Shown here piece by piece: positions 31,208 to 40,553 of a stretch of 41,569 bases of DNA. Both the position numbers and the translations under genes were made by a program. This DNA comes from Campylobacterales bacterium (lineage in GTDB: Bacteria; Campylobacterota; Campylobacteria; Campylobacterales; Nitratiruptoraceae), in the NCBI GenBank assembly GCA_027002625.1, contig JALWZJ010000151.1:1-41569 (forward strand), written 5' to 3'. Position 1 is the stretch's first letter; the number at the start of each line of letters is the position of its first letter. The notes under the pieces were generated by a model. The model was not told the origin of the DNA and ran no database searches. It was given only the letters and a program-made list of their open reading frames with translations.

Positions 31208-33139
31208 TCACCCTTCCAACTCCTCTTTTTTTTCTTCCAAAGTGATATACTCTTCCAAAAGCTTTTCATGCTCTTCCTCCAATTGGGCCAGCTCGGTGGA
31301 GATCGCTACTATTCCTCTCTCTTCGTAACATTTTGGATCGGCGAGGCAGTCGCTTAGCTGGGCGATTTTCGTTTCCAGCTCCTCGATGATGCCAGGCAGC
31401 TCTTCGAGTCGCTTGGTCTCTTTGTAGGAGAGTTTTTTTGTACGCTGACGGATACGCTGAGGCTTTGGCTCTTTGGTCTCTTTTGCTATCTTTTCGATCT
31501 CTTTTAGCTCCTTTTCGATCTCAAGGTATTCGCTATAGCTTTGGTAGGACTCCTCTACGATGCCGTCTCCTTTGAAGATGAGCAGTTTTTTGGCGATCTT
31601 GTCCACGAAGTAGCGGTCGTGGCTGACGAAGATCACAGAGCCCGGAAATTTTTGGAGGTTCTCCTCCAAGATGTTGATCGTAGGGATGTCCAGGTCGTTG
31701 GTAGGTTCGTCGAGGATGAGACAGTCCACCTTTTTGGTAAAAAGCAGCGCCAAGGCCACCCTGTTTTTCTCCCCACCGCTGAGACTGCCGATCTTCTTGT
31801 CCAAAAACTCCTTTGGAAACAAGAAGTTTTTGAGATAGCCATAGACATGCATGCTTTTTCCCCACACCTCCACTCTATCTCCCCCGTTGGGGCAGAATGT
31901 CTCGATGAGATTTTTGTCGTCGTCGAGCATGGAGCGGCTCTGGTCGAAATAGCCGATAGCGAAATCCCCCCGTTTGATCACGCCGCTATCCGGCTCTATC
32001 TCACCCAGCAAAAGCTTGAGCAGTGTCGATTTGCCAGCACCGTTTTTGCCAACTATGGCGATGGTATCCTTTTGTAAAATTCGGGTAGTCAGATCTTTGA
32101 TAAGGAGCTTGTCGCCAGCGTATTTGGTCACGTTTTTAAGTTCGAACATCACCTTTTTTTTGCTCACGCCATCTTCGCGGTTGAAGTGCTTCTTTTCTCG
32201 CTCCAGCTGTATCTGTATCTTCTTGATGATGGAGGGGTTCTTTTTGGCCTGTTCGCGCAGCTCCATCACTCTTTTTTTTCGCCCCTCGTTTCGTTTGACT
32301 CTTGCTTTGACGCCGCGGTTTAACCACTCCTCTTCTTGTTTGAGGAGCCGCAATAGATTTTCATGCTGCTTTTGCATATTCTTGAGCAGCTCCTCCTTTT
32401 GGCGCAGGTAGTCGTTGTAGCCGCCTTTGAAGCTACGAAGTTGGCAATCCTCCACCTCCACTACCCGTGTGGCGATGCGATCGATGAAGTAGCGGTCGTG
32501 GCTGACAAAGAGCATGGTGTAGCGCTCTTTTAAGATCATCTCCTCCAAAAAAGAGACCATATGCACATCCAGGTGGTTGGTGGGCTCATCCAAAAGCAAA
32601 AGATCTGGCTTTTGCAGCAAGAGTCCAGCCAATGCTACACGCCGCTGCTCTCCGCCGCTTAGAGTGGTGACCAGTCTATCTTCATACTCTTTGAGATTGA
32701 ACTCCACCAACACCCGCTCCAGCTTTTCGTCCATATTCCAGGCGTTGTGATAGTCGAGGTAGTTGCTCACTTTGTTGAGCTCTTGGAGCAAAGACTCATC
32801 CTCTGGATGGTCGGCTACTTGTAGGCTCAGCTCTTCATATCTTTTTTTGGCCTCGTTGATCTCTGTAAGCTGCTCTAAAATCGCCTCTTTGACCGTGATG
32901 TGCGGTTCGAAGCGGGGTACTTGGGGGAGCATCCGGATGGTCAGACCTTGCCGAACGATTCGCTCTCCCTCATCGAACTCCTCCAATCCTGCTACGATCT
33001 TCATCAGTGTCGATTTGCCTGCACCGTTTTTGCCCACGATCGCTACCCGCTCACCCTCATCGATGGTGAAATCTACCCCACACAAAATCTTTTGGGCTTC
33101 ATAATTTTTTTTGATATTTTTGAGATCTATAAGTGCCAT
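31208..33139 (-). CDS. ABC-F family ATPase (Uup-like)
   Basis: The 643-residue soluble protein has two ABC domains in tandem, each with GKNGAGKST (36-44 and about 365) and LSGGE signatures, linked by a charged helical interdomain ('EEEWLNRGVKARVKRNEGRK' in part), and a C-terminal coiled coil (about 550-643, Glu/Leu-rich). The overall plan and the coiled coil match Uup-type ABC-F proteins, which act on the ribosome or DNA rather than in membrane transport. No membrane segment is present. Confidence 0.9.
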   Translation of the reverse strand: MALIDLKNIKKNYEAQKILCGVDFTIDEGERVAIVGKNGAGKSTLMKIVAGLEEFDEGERIVRQGLTIRMLPQVPRFEPHITVKEAILEQLTEINEAKKRYEELSLQVADHPEDESLLQELNKVSNYLDYHNAWNMDEKLERVLVEFNLKEYEDRLVTTLSGGEQRRVALAGLLLQKPDLLLLDEPTNHLDVHMVSFLEEMILKERYTMLFVSHDRYFIDRIATRVVEVEDCQLRSFKGGYNDYLRQKEELLKNMQKQHENLLRLLKQEEEWLNRGVKARVKRNEGRKKRVMELREQAKKNPSIIKKIQIQLEREKKHFNREDGVSKKKVMFELKNVTKYAGDKLLIKDLTTRILQKDTIAIVGKNGAGKSTLLKLLLGEIEPDSGVIKRGDFAIGYFDQSRSMLDDDKNLIETFCPNGGDRVEVWGKSMHVYGYLKNFLFPKEFLDKKIGSLSGGEKNRVALALLFTKKVDCLILDEPTNDLDIPTINILEENLQKFPGSVIFVSHDRYFVDKIAKKLLIFKGDGIVEESYQSYSEYLEIEKELKEIEKIAKETKEPKPQRIRQRTKKLSYKETKRLEELPGIIEELETKIAQLSDCLADPKCYEERGIVAISTELAQLEEEHEKLLEEYITLEEKKEELEG

Positions 33140-33213
33140 TTATCACCTTTTTAAAAAAAATTAATAATTTTCTCCCACTTTTTCCTCTGGGTCTTTACCT
33201 TAAACAATTTGTG

Positions 33214-33219
33214 TATAAT
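33214..33219 (+). promoter_or_regulatory. Probable -10 box of the Ste24-like gene
   Basis: TATAAT lies 26 bases before the ATG at 33246, in the 106-base AT-rich gap between the divergent ABC-F and protease genes. The -35 region is not clear. AAAGGAAAAGG gives the ribosome binding site. Confidence 0.5.
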
Positions 33220-33245
33220 AGTTAAAATTTTCAAAAAGGAAAAGG

Positions 33246-34502
33246 ATGTTAGGAGTCAGTATCCTCTATGGGATCTATATTGTACTCAAAATTTATGTAT
33301 CGGTGATGCAAGCGGGCTTCGTGGCTAAGGCAAAAGATGGCAAACCAGTACTTATGATGCCATCAAAATTTTTCAAAGCGGGCCGTTACAGCCTCAAAAA
33401 GGAGCGCTTGGTCATAGCCGAAGCCTTCGTGGAGTATATATTGTTCATTTTTTGGATGGGTTTTGGGTTGCGGTGGCTCGATAGCGTGATCGATATCAGC
33501 GATCCTCTTCTTAAAAGCGTAGTCTACGTGGATCTTTTTTTGGTGATCAACTATCTTGTCACTATGCCTTTCGATCTGTATCAAAAGTTTGTGATCGACG
33601 AGGAGTTTGGATTCAACACCTCCACTTTTGGGCTCTATATCAAAGATCAGCTCAAAAAAGGAGCACTTGTGCTGCTTTTTGGTTCAGTAGTAGTCTATGT
33701 GGTGAGCTGGATCATTTTGGATGTACCAAACTGGTGGATATGGGGATTTTTGTTCGTTTTTGGGGTGATCGTGCTTGTCAACTTCCTCTATCCCACACTT
33801 ATTGCCCCGATGTTCAACAAATTCACTCCCCTCCAAGACGAGGAGCTCAAGAAGGATATCGAAGCGCTCTTGCAAAAAAGCGGCTTCAAATCCAGCGGGG
33901 TCTACGTGGTGGATTCGAGCAAGCGAGATACGAGGCTCAATGCCTATTTCGGGGGGCTTGGCAAGACCAAGAGGGTGGTGCTTTTCGATACGCTGGTCCA
34001 AAAGCTCTCCAAAAGCGAGCTTTTGGCGGTCTTGGGGCACGAGCTGGGACACTTTCGCCACAAAGATATCTACAAAAACATCTTCATGCTTGGCGTGATG
34101 TTCTTTGCCATGTTTTATATATTCGCCAATCTGCCAGATTCGCTGTATGAAGCGGTGGGTATCCCGCCCCAGGCTCCTTACAGCATCATCACCATGTTTT
34201 TGCTGCTTAGCCCCGTCTTTTTCTTCTTCTTTTTGCCACTGGTCAATTTCGTCAGCCGCAGAAACGAGTATGCGGCGGATCGCTACGGCAGTGAGGTGGC
34301 CGGACGGGCCAATCTGCGCAACGCTCTTTTGAAGCTTGTAGAGGAAAACAGCCACTTTCCACTCTCTCATCCTCTTTATATCTTCTTTTACCACTCTCAT
34401 CCACCGATCCTGGAGCGGCTCAAGGCTTTGGGATTTGAGGAACAGAGCGAAGCCAAGGAGGCGATGAAGGGGGAGTGTGTTGGGATCGATCAGGATCGAT
34501 GA
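33246..34502 (+). CDS. M48 zinc metalloprotease, Ste24/CAAX-prenyl-protease-1-like
   Basis: The 418-residue integral-membrane protease has several hydrophobic segments, the zinc motif HELGH at 265-269 and the third ligand Glu341 in 'NEYAADRYG'. The N-terminal multi-spanning part (about 1-190) separates it from HtpX, which is shorter. Bacterial Ste24-like proteins have no prenyl substrate; a role in membrane-protein quality control is likely. It is followed by prmC with a 26-base overlap. Confidence 0.9.
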   Translation: MLGVSILYGIYIVLKIYVSVMQAGFVAKAKDGKPVLMMPSKFFKAGRYSLKKERLVIAEAFVEYILFIFWMGFGLRWLDSVIDISDPLLKSVVYVDLFLVINYLVTMPFDLYQKFVIDEEFGFNTSTFGLYIKDQLKKGALVLLFGSVVVYVVSWIILDVPNWWIWGFLFVFGVIVLVNFLYPTLIAPMFNKFTPLQDEELKKDIEALLQKSGFKSSGVYVVDSSKRDTRLNAYFGGLGKTKRVVLFDTLVQKLSKSELLAVLGHELGHFRHKDIYKNIFMLGVMFFAMFYIFANLPDSLYEAVGIPPQAPYSIITMFLLLSPVFFFFFLPLVNFVSRRNEYAADRYGSEVAGRANLRNALLKLVEENSHFPLSHPLYIFFYHSHPPILERLKALGFEEQSEAKEAMKGECVGIDQDR

Positions 34503-35286
34503 AGCGCTCAAAAGAGCCAAAGAGCGGCTTGCAAAAGTGAGCGAGCGGCCCTTGCTGGAGGCCGAGCTGCTTTTGGCTCATACTCTTGGCAAAGATCGGG
34601 TGTATTTGCATACCCATCCAGAGGCTGAGGTACCTGGGCGGTTTTGGGAGCTGGTCAAACGACGAGCGCTCCACGAGCCTTTGGAGTATATCACCGGCAA
34701 GGTGAGCTTCTTTGGCAAAGAATTTCTCATAGAGCCAGGTGTCCTCATCCCCCGACCCGAGACGGAGCGACTCATCGAGGAGCTGCTGCCTCATCTGCAT
34801 GGGAAGGAGCGGGTCGTGGAGATCGGAGTGGGCAGCGGTGTGATCAGTACGATCCTCAAGCTCCATTTGCCTGGTCTAAAAGTTGTCGCCACCGATATCG
34901 ATCCAAAAGCGCTCGATTTGGCCAAAAAGAATTTCGATAGATTTGGAGTGGATGTGGAGCTGCGGCTTTCCGATCTGGCCGAGGGGGTAGGGGGGTGCGA
35001 CGTGATCGTCTCCAATCCTCCCTACATAGCCAAAGATTTTCCATTGCCTAAAAACGTGGTGATGTACGAACCGCCGCAGGCGCTTTTTGGAGGGGAGAGG
35101 GGAGATGAGCTACTTGGACGCATCATCGAATATTTTTTGCAAAGCCCAGCCAAGATTTTGGCTTGTGAGATGGGGTACGATCAGAAAGAGGCGATCCAAA
35201 AGCGTTTTGAAAATTTCAGTGGAACGCTGGATTTTTACAAGGATCTGGCAGGACTCGATAGAGGATTTATAGCGAGGAAAAGATAA
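34477..35286 (+). CDS. prmC: Peptide chain release factor N5-glutamine methyltransferase
   Basis: The enzyme methylates the glutamine of the GGQ motif of release factors. It has about 269 residues starting at GTG 34477 or TTG 34480; GGGAG fits the TTG spacing better. Motifs are the helical N-terminal domain, 'LIPRPETERLIEE' (90-102), 'VVEIGVGSGVISTILK' (113-128) and NPPY (180-183), which binds the glutamine. Overlapping Ste24 upstream and the DUF4149-like gene downstream, it belongs to one operon with mlaF. Confidence 0.92.
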   Translation: MLGSIRIDEALKRAKERLAKVSERPLLEAELLLAHTLGKDRVYLHTHPEAEVPGRFWELVKRRALHEPLEYITGKVSFFGKEFLIEPGVLIPRPETERLIEELLPHLHGKERVVEIGVGSGVISTILKLHLPGLKVVATDIDPKALDLAKKNFDRFGVDVELRLSDLAEGVGGCDVIVSNPPYIAKDFPLPKNVVMYEPPQALFGGERGDELLGRIIEYFLQSPAKILACEMGYDQKEAIQKRFENFSGTLDFYKDLAGLDRGFIARKR

Positions 35287-35759
35287 TGAAAAGATGGATA
35301 GATATCGGTTATTTGATACTTCTGGGTATTGGCTTGGGATTGGTTTTGACGCTTGGAGCGTTCGTAGCGCCTGTGGTGTTTCATATCAATGACTATATAG
35401 GTACGCAACTGCTAAGCCATTATCAGATGGGATTGGTGATGACGGCCATCTTTCTCAAGGCCAACTACTATCTCAATTTTTTAGCATTGGTGATCATTTT
35501 GAAAGAAGGGTATGCCTATAAAAGTTTCGATCGAGACTGGTTGGTGATCCCATCGGCGGGTACGGCGCTTTTGATGATATTTTTATTTACCTTGTACTAT
35601 ACTAAGCAGATCGTTTCGATGCAGGCGCTGGGTGAGAGTATCGTGGACAATCCGGCATTTCAAAATCTTCACAAAGCGAGTGAGATAGATTTTGGATTGT
35701 TGGCTCTTTCACTGCTGCTGCTCCTTGGACGTAGACTCTATCTTTGCTGTAAAGGATAA
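35286..35759 (+). CDS. Small four-helix membrane protein (DUF4149-like)
   Basis: The 157-residue protein has four hydrophobic segments (about 7-30, 50-72, 85-107, 132-151). The size and 'LGAFVAPVVFHINDY' plus 'ASEIDFGLLALSLLLLLG' resemble DUF4149 family members, an assignment from memory only. Function unknown. Its ATG overlaps the prmC stop (TAATG), and mlaF starts two bases after its stop. Confidence 0.7.
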   Translation: MKRWIDIGYLILLGIGLGLVLTLGAFVAPVVFHINDYIGTQLLSHYQMGLVMTAIFLKANYYLNFLALVIILKEGYAYKSFDRDWLVIPSAGTALLMIFLFTLYYTKQIVSMQALGESIVDNPAFQNLHKASEIDFGLLALSLLLLLGRRLYLCCKG

Positions 35760-35761
35760 GG

Positions 35762-36526
35762 GTGGAATACATCATCCGTATCGTAAATCTCAAAAAAAGT
35801 TTTGGCCAAAAAGAGGTACTCAAAGGAGTCGATCTCAATATCGTCAAAGGCAAAACCACCGTGATATTGGGACTCTCCGGGGGTGGGAAGTCCACGATCC
35901 TCAAGCATATCGTGCGCCTTTTGGTCCCCGATAGCGGGGAAGTGTGGGTAGAGGATGTCAATATGGCCAAGGCCGACGAGGAGACGGTCTTTCGCATGCG
36001 AAAGAAGATCGGCTACCTCTTTCAAAGTGGAGCCTTGTTCGATAGTATGAACGTCTATGAAAACGTAGCCTTTCCTCTAAGAGAGCATACGAAGCTCAAA
36101 GAGCCCGAGATACGAGCCAAAGTAGAGCAGAAGCTGCGTCTTGTGGGGCTCAATCCAGAAGAGGTACTCACCCTCTATCCCGACGAGCTCAGTGGTGGTA
36201 TGCGAAAGCGGGTGGGACTGGCCAGAAGCACCGTACTCGATCCTGGCATCGTCCTCTATGACGAGCCTACCAGTGGTCTGGATCCCATCACCAGCGATCT
36301 TATCACCAGGCTTATCAAAAAGACCCAGCAAAGCCTTGGAGCCACTTCCGTACTTATCAGTCACGATATCAAAGAGAGTTTCAAAGCGGGAGACTATTTC
36401 GCCTTTTTATACGACGGAAAGATCATAGAATATGGGGACAAGGAGCATTTCCAAAAGAGTCAAAATCCCTATGTAAGGCAGTTTTTGGAAGGAAGGAGCG
36501 AAGGACCCATCAAGGTCGTTCGCTGA
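35762..36526 (+). CDS. mlaF: MlaF-type ABC transporter ATP-binding protein
   Basis: The 254-residue ATPase should energise the MlaE permease in phospholipid transport. It has Walker A GLSGGGKST (37-45), signature LSGGM (143-147), 'VLYDEPTSGLDP' with Walker B, and 'ISHDIKES'. The LSGGM signature and 'FQSGALFDSMNVYENVAFPL' segment are typical of MlaF rather than of other ABC ATPases. The GTG at 35762 has AAAGGATAAGG upstream. mlaE is about 24 kb away. Its last base abuts the ftsZ stop. Confidence 0.9.
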   Translation: MEYIIRIVNLKKSFGQKEVLKGVDLNIVKGKTTVILGLSGGGKSTILKHIVRLLVPDSGEVWVEDVNMAKADEETVFRMRKKIGYLFQSGALFDSMNVYENVAFPLREHTKLKEPEIRAKVEQKLRLVGLNPEEVLTLYPDELSGGMRKRVGLARSTVLDPGIVLYDEPTSGLDPITSDLITRLIKKTQQSLGATSVLISHDIKESFKAGDYFAFLYDGKIIEYGDKEHFQKSQNPYVRQFLEGRSEGPIKVVR

Positions 36527-37642
36527 TCAATCTCTTTGATTGCGAATGAAGGTAGGAATATCGAGAATGTCTTCATTCTCTTCGTATCCGCCACTGACTC
36601 GGCGTTTGATTTGCTGGATATTTTCTTGGATAGGCTTTACGATTTTGAGTGCTTCGTCTTGTTGATTTTGATGCTCGAAGCCCGTTGCGATGAGAGTGAT
36701 CTTGACCTGATCTGGGGCCATATTTTCGTTGGTAGTGGTACCGAAGATCACGTGAGCGTCTTCGTCCGCACTTTCGTAGACCACCTCCATCGCATCGCCG
36801 ATATCCACCAGTGGATAGTCCGGATGGATAGTGAAATGGACCAGCACGCCCATAGCGCCGTTGATGGACATATTGTCCAGTAGTGGAGACTCGACTGCGC
36901 TTTTGATCGCTTCGTATGCGCTGTTTTCGCCTTGTGCTTCGCCTACACCCATCAAAGCCAATCCTCTATGGCTCATGACCGTCTGTACGTCGGCGAAGTC
37001 GAGGTTGATGTCGTTGTGGCCATAAGAGAGGATCACGCCGCTGATGCCTCCCACCGCACGAGCCAGTACATCGTCTACGATCTTGAAGCTATCTCGTATG
37101 CCGAGCTTTCTATCCACGATGGAGAGGAGCTTTTCGTTGGGGATCACCACGATAGAATCGCTCTCTTTTTTGAGCTCGTTGATCCCCTCTTCAGCCAGTC
37201 TCGCTCTTCGTCGCCCTTCGAATTTGAAAGGTTTGGTGACCACGGAGATGGTGAGGGCTCCTACCTCTTTGGCAGCTTGGGCGATGATAGGAGCGGCTCC
37301 TGTGCCGGTACCACCTCCCATCCCGGCGGAGATGAAGACGATATCGGCACCTTCGAGATGTGCTTTGATCTCTTCGTAGCTCTCCAGTGCCGCCTCTTTG
37401 CCGATTTCTGGCTTCATCCCAGCACCCAATCCTCTCGTGGTCTTTTCACCCAGCTGGATCTTGGCATGGGCTTGGGAGGTGCTCAGCGCTTGGGAGTCGG
37501 TATTGGCTACGATCAGCTCGATCCCGTCGATCCCTTGTTCGATCATATGGCCTATCATATTCCCACCGCCACCACCTACACCTACGGCTTTGATATTGGC
37601 TCCCGTCACATGCTGTCTTTCTTCGATATTGAATGCGTCCAT
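36527..37642 (-). CDS. ftsZ: Cell division protein FtsZ
   Basis: The 371-residue tubulin-like GTPase forms the cytokinetic Z-ring. It has the GTP-binding loop GGGTGTG (109-115), 'VGGGGGNMI' near residue 22 and the C-terminal peptide '[11 protein letters not shown]' that binds FtsA and ZipA-like partners. AAGGAAGG is upstream of the ATG. It follows ftsA after a gap of 24 bases and abuts mlaF tail to tail. Confidence 0.97.
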   Translation of the reverse strand: MDAFNIEERQHVTGANIKAVGVGGGGGNMIGHMIEQGIDGIELIVANTDSQALSTSQAHAKIQLGEKTTRGLGAGMKPEIGKEAALESYEEIKAHLEGADIVFISAGMGGGTGTGAAPIIAQAAKEVGALTISVVTKPFKFEGRRRARLAEEGINELKKESDSIVVIPNEKLLSIVDRKLGIRDSFKIVDDVLARAVGGISGVILSYGHNDINLDFADVQTVMSHRGLALMGVGEAQGENSAYEAIKSAVESPLLDNMSINGAMGVLVHFTIHPDYPLVDIGDAMEVVYESADEDAHVIFGTTTNENMAPDQVKITLIATGFEHQNQQDEALKIVKPIQENIQQIKRRVSGGYEENEDILDIPTFIRNQRD

Positions 37643-37666
37643 CTCGCTTCCTTCCTTGAGTGATGA

Positions 37667-39013
37667 TTAAAAAAGTTGCGTTATCCATCGAGTGAATTTC
37701 GATACCTTATCCTTCAAAGAGCTTTTCTCCTCTTCGAAGTTGAGCGTCAGCTCCTCCAGTACATCCGCCTCCTCCTTCTCCATAGGAGCGGGACTTTGAG
37801 GTTCGCTACTCATAGCAGTATCGGCAAAACGCTCCTCATTTTTAAATCGTACCCGTTTGTTGGAGTCGATCTCGTAGGGGGTGAACTCTCCAGCCCCATA
37901 GAGTATCAGTCCCACGACGGTACTAAAAGCCGGGTCGTCGAGCTCTTGATGGAGGCCTTCGAGGTGTTTGGGTTTGGCGATGCGTACGGGCATGTTGTCG
38001 AATATCGCCGAGGCCAGATCTCGAAGTCCATGGAGTTTGGTCATACCTCCTGTGAGGATTATGCCAGCTCCGATCTGATCTTTGAGGCCGCTCTTTTCCA
38101 CCGATTTGGCCAAGATCATCAATGTCTCTTCGACTCTGGCGTGGATGACGTTGTAGACGATCTCCAATGAAACTTGGTGGGTGGTCTGCTCGTCGCCGAT
38201 GACAGGGATCTCGATATAGTCGTTTTTTGGCTCTCGTAGATCGCCGTAGAAGATCTTGATCTCCTCGGCGGTGGTGAGGGGGGTATGCAACGCCATGGAG
38301 AGGTCGTTTGTGATATGCATGGAGCCCACACCCAAAAAGTCGTTGTAGACGATGGAGTTGCCGATATGGATCACCAGGTTGCATGTGCTGCCACCCATGT
38401 CGATGACGCAAGCTCCCAGCTCCTTTTCATCCTCGTTGAGGGTAGCGATCGCCGAGGCGTATCCGCTGAGTACCACATTTTCTATCTCGATACCTGCTTG
38501 GCGCACCGCCTTTTTGAGATTGTAGACACTCGATTTTTGGGCAGTGACGATATGGACATGGGCCTCCAGGCGGTTGGCGTTCATCCCCAGAGGATCTTCG
38601 ATGAAGTCCTGGTCGTCCACCTTGAAACGATAGGGCAGTACGTGGATCACTTCGTATTCGTTGGGGATGTTGGCGTTGTACAGAGCCGTTTGCATCACTC
38701 TGTTGATCTCTTCGATGGAGATCTCCTTGTTGGGGATATTGACGATGCCACTGCTATTGGTGCTTTTGATATAGGCGCCGGATATGGAGACGATCGCCTT
38801 TTTAGGGGAGGTGCCATCCACTCTGTTGGCATCCTCGTAAGCCTCTTTGATCGATTTGGCGGCGAGATCGATGTTGGTGATGATCCCCTTTTTCAGTCCC
38901 GAGGCTTTGGAGACGCCAGTTCCTGTGACGACGATCTCTTCGCCGTTTTTTTGGGCGATGACGCTGCTGACTTTGGTGGATCCTATATCGATGGCCAAGA
39001 TGGTCTGGGACAC
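37667..39013 (-). CDS. ftsA: Cell division protein FtsA
   Basis: The 448-residue actin-like protein anchors FtsZ to the membrane. It begins at GTG 39013, with AAAGGAAT upstream, directly after the stop of the PpiD-like gene. It has 'LAIDIGSTKVSSVIA' (5-19, phosphate 1), the SHS2/1C domain region and 'GAGIILTGGMTKLHGL' (adenosine motif). The C-terminal amphipathic membrane-targeting helix is visible as 'LKDKVSKFTRWITQLF'. An acidic linker of about 45 residues precedes it. Confidence 0.96.
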   Translation of the reverse strand: MSQTILAIDIGSTKVSSVIAQKNGEEIVVTGTGVSKASGLKKGIITNIDLAAKSIKEAYEDANRVDGTSPKKAIVSISGAYIKSTNSSGIVNIPNKEISIEEINRVMQTALYNANIPNEYEVIHVLPYRFKVDDQDFIEDPLGMNANRLEAHVHIVTAQKSSVYNLKKAVRQAGIEIENVVLSGYASAIATLNEDEKELGACVIDMGGSTCNLVIHIGNSIVYNDFLGVGSMHITNDLSMALHTPLTTAEEIKIFYGDLREPKNDYIEIPVIGDEQTTHQVSLEIVYNVIHARVEETLMILAKSVEKSGLKDQIGAGIILTGGMTKLHGLRDLASAIFDNMPVRIAKPKHLEGLHQELDDPAFSTVVGLILYGAGEFTPYEIDSNKRVRFKNEERFADTAMSSEPQSPAPMEKEEADVLEELTLNFEEEKSSLKDKVSKFTRWITQLF

Positions 39014-40483
39014 TTATATTCCTTTATAGATCTTGATCTTGTACATGGACTGTAGCTTTCTTAGTAGATTGCTATCTTGTACGTTTGTCTTGAGCTTGAG
39101 CCCATTATCGGTGACAAGGGCTCTGTTTTTATCCACTTTGGGTCTGTTTTGCAAAACTTGGTCCAAAATGCGATAGAGCACCACTCTCTCTTCGGAGAGT
39201 TGGATGTAGCCCTCGGGCGACTCCTGGATAAAGAGCTGCTGAAGAAATTTGGCCGCTTCGGCTGGTTCGAGTCCTTCGATCTTGTCCACATCGTCTCTAC
39301 TGACAAATCCTGGCGTGATGGTGCCGTGGAACGTTTTGGCCAATTTTTGTGCTTGGAGTCGAAGCAGCTCTATGCGCTTCTCTTTTTCGTACTCTTTGCG
39401 CGCCATCTCTTTTGCCTTCTCGAAAGGTAGCGGCTTTGGAGGCTCTTTGTGGAGTAATTTGGCTACCAGATAGCCCCCGGCTGTTTGGACCGGTTTGAAG
39501 GTTTTGCCCTCAGGGGCGTTGCGGAGTTGCTCCATGAGCTTTTGAGGCAGATTACTCTCTTTTTCCGTAATCCTTTTTTCTATTTGAGCCTTGATTTTGC
39601 CTTTTTTGAGCTGAATATACTTTTTGAGCGCCTCTTTTTTGGCCAATTTCATCCGATAGTCGGCCAAGACCTTTTCTTTTGCTTGCTCAAAGGGGAGAAT
39701 CTTCCCTTCGCTGTCGATATAGTCGTGGCGGTGGCTTCGGTAGTACTCCTCCAGACTCTTTTGGTCCACTGGAAGATTTTGGGGTGTCACTTCGATGAGG
39801 GCTATGTCGTAGTAGATAGGGGTTTGATAGCGATCTTTGTGCTCTTCGTAGAACTTCTTGAGCTCTTTTTCGTCCACTTCGAGAGAAATTTGTGCGGCAT
39901 CGAGGGGTTTGTACTCGATCTTGTCTCCCATGAACAGAGCGGAGGCCACAGTGTTAAACTCCAGATCGAATAGAGCCGGAGAGAGGGCTTGGCGGAGTTT
40001 TTGGAGTAGCAACTCCTTCGCGATCTGCGCTTCGAAATTTTTGGGTCTCAAACGGTTTTGTTCCAAGACTTTGACATAGAGCTCTTTGTCGAATTTGCCA
40101 TTAGTTTGAAACTCGGGCATAGAAGCGATCTTTTGGGCTATCTCTTCATCAGTGACGATGAGGCCCATCTGGTGGGCGAAGTTGATCAAAAGCGCCTCTT
40201 TGATCAGTTCGTTGAAAGTGGCTTTGTCCAGTCCCATTTCTTTGGCTTTGGCTTGGTCGAAGTTACCTTGAAAAAGCTGAGAATAGTAGTTGTAGATTCT
40301 GGCATATCGGTTCTGGAACTCTTGGATAGTGATCTTGGTATCGCCCACTTCCGCCATGGCGTCACCGGCCGAGCCGTACTTGTAGGCTCCCCAGCCCACG
40401 AACCCGGCTCCCACGAAAGCGATGGTACTGATCCAGATCGTAATCACAAGATATTTTTTATGTTTTTGCATCCAGCTAATCAT
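39014..40483 (-). CDS. SurA/PpiD-like periplasmic chaperone, membrane-anchored
   Basis: The 489-residue protein has one N-terminal membrane helix (about 11-33, 'YLVITIWISTIAFVGAGFVGWGAY'), then a SurA_N-type helical domain (about 42-190) and a further periplasmic part with 'PIYYDIALIEV' and 'GGYLVAKLLHKEPP'. The parvulin active-site motifs are poorly kept, so isomerase activity is doubtful; the chaperone role at the Sec translocon exit fits PpiD. It is the first gene of the operon with ftsA and ftsZ. Codons are ordinary. Confidence 0.85.
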   Translation of the reverse strand: MISWMQKHKKYLVITIWISTIAFVGAGFVGWGAYKYGSAGDAMAEVGDTKITIQEFQNRYARIYNYYSQLFQGNFDQAKAKEMGLDKATFNELIKEALLINFAHQMGLIVTDEEIAQKIASMPEFQTNGKFDKELYVKVLEQNRLRPKNFEAQIAKELLLQKLRQALSPALFDLEFNTVASALFMGDKIEYKPLDAAQISLEVDEKELKKFYEEHKDRYQTPIYYDIALIEVTPQNLPVDQKSLEEYYRSHRHDYIDSEGKILPFEQAKEKVLADYRMKLAKKEALKKYIQLKKGKIKAQIEKRITEKESNLPQKLMEQLRNAPEGKTFKPVQTAGGYLVAKLLHKEPPKPLPFEKAKEMARKEYEKEKRIELLRLQAQKLAKTFHGTITPGFVSRDDVDKIEGLEPAEAAKFLQQLFIQESPEGYIQLSEERVVLYRILDQVLQNRPKVDKNRALVTDNGLKLKTNVQDSNLLRKLQSMYKIKIYKGI

Positions 40484-40494
40484 AAGCCAACCTT

Positions 40495-40523
40495 TGTATA
40501 ATTTGGAGAAACATTTTAGTCAA
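40495..40523 (-). promoter_or_regulatory. Possible promoter of the PpiD-like/ftsA/ftsZ operon
   Basis: On the reverse strand TTGACT (40523-40518), a 17-base spacer and TATACA (40500-40495) precede the ATG at 40483. The expected transcript start at about 40488 would lie inside the region holding the AAAGG ribosome binding site, which argues against it; a second promoter further upstream is possible. A forward-strand TATAAT at 40497-40502 could serve bioA. Confidence 0.4.
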
Positions 40524-40553
40524 AAAGTGATTAATCCACAATAAAGGCCAAAG

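Noticed and set aside
36932-39055. Long forward ORFs (243 and 256 codons) opposite ftsZ and ftsA
   Set aside because: They are shadows of the two cell-division genes.
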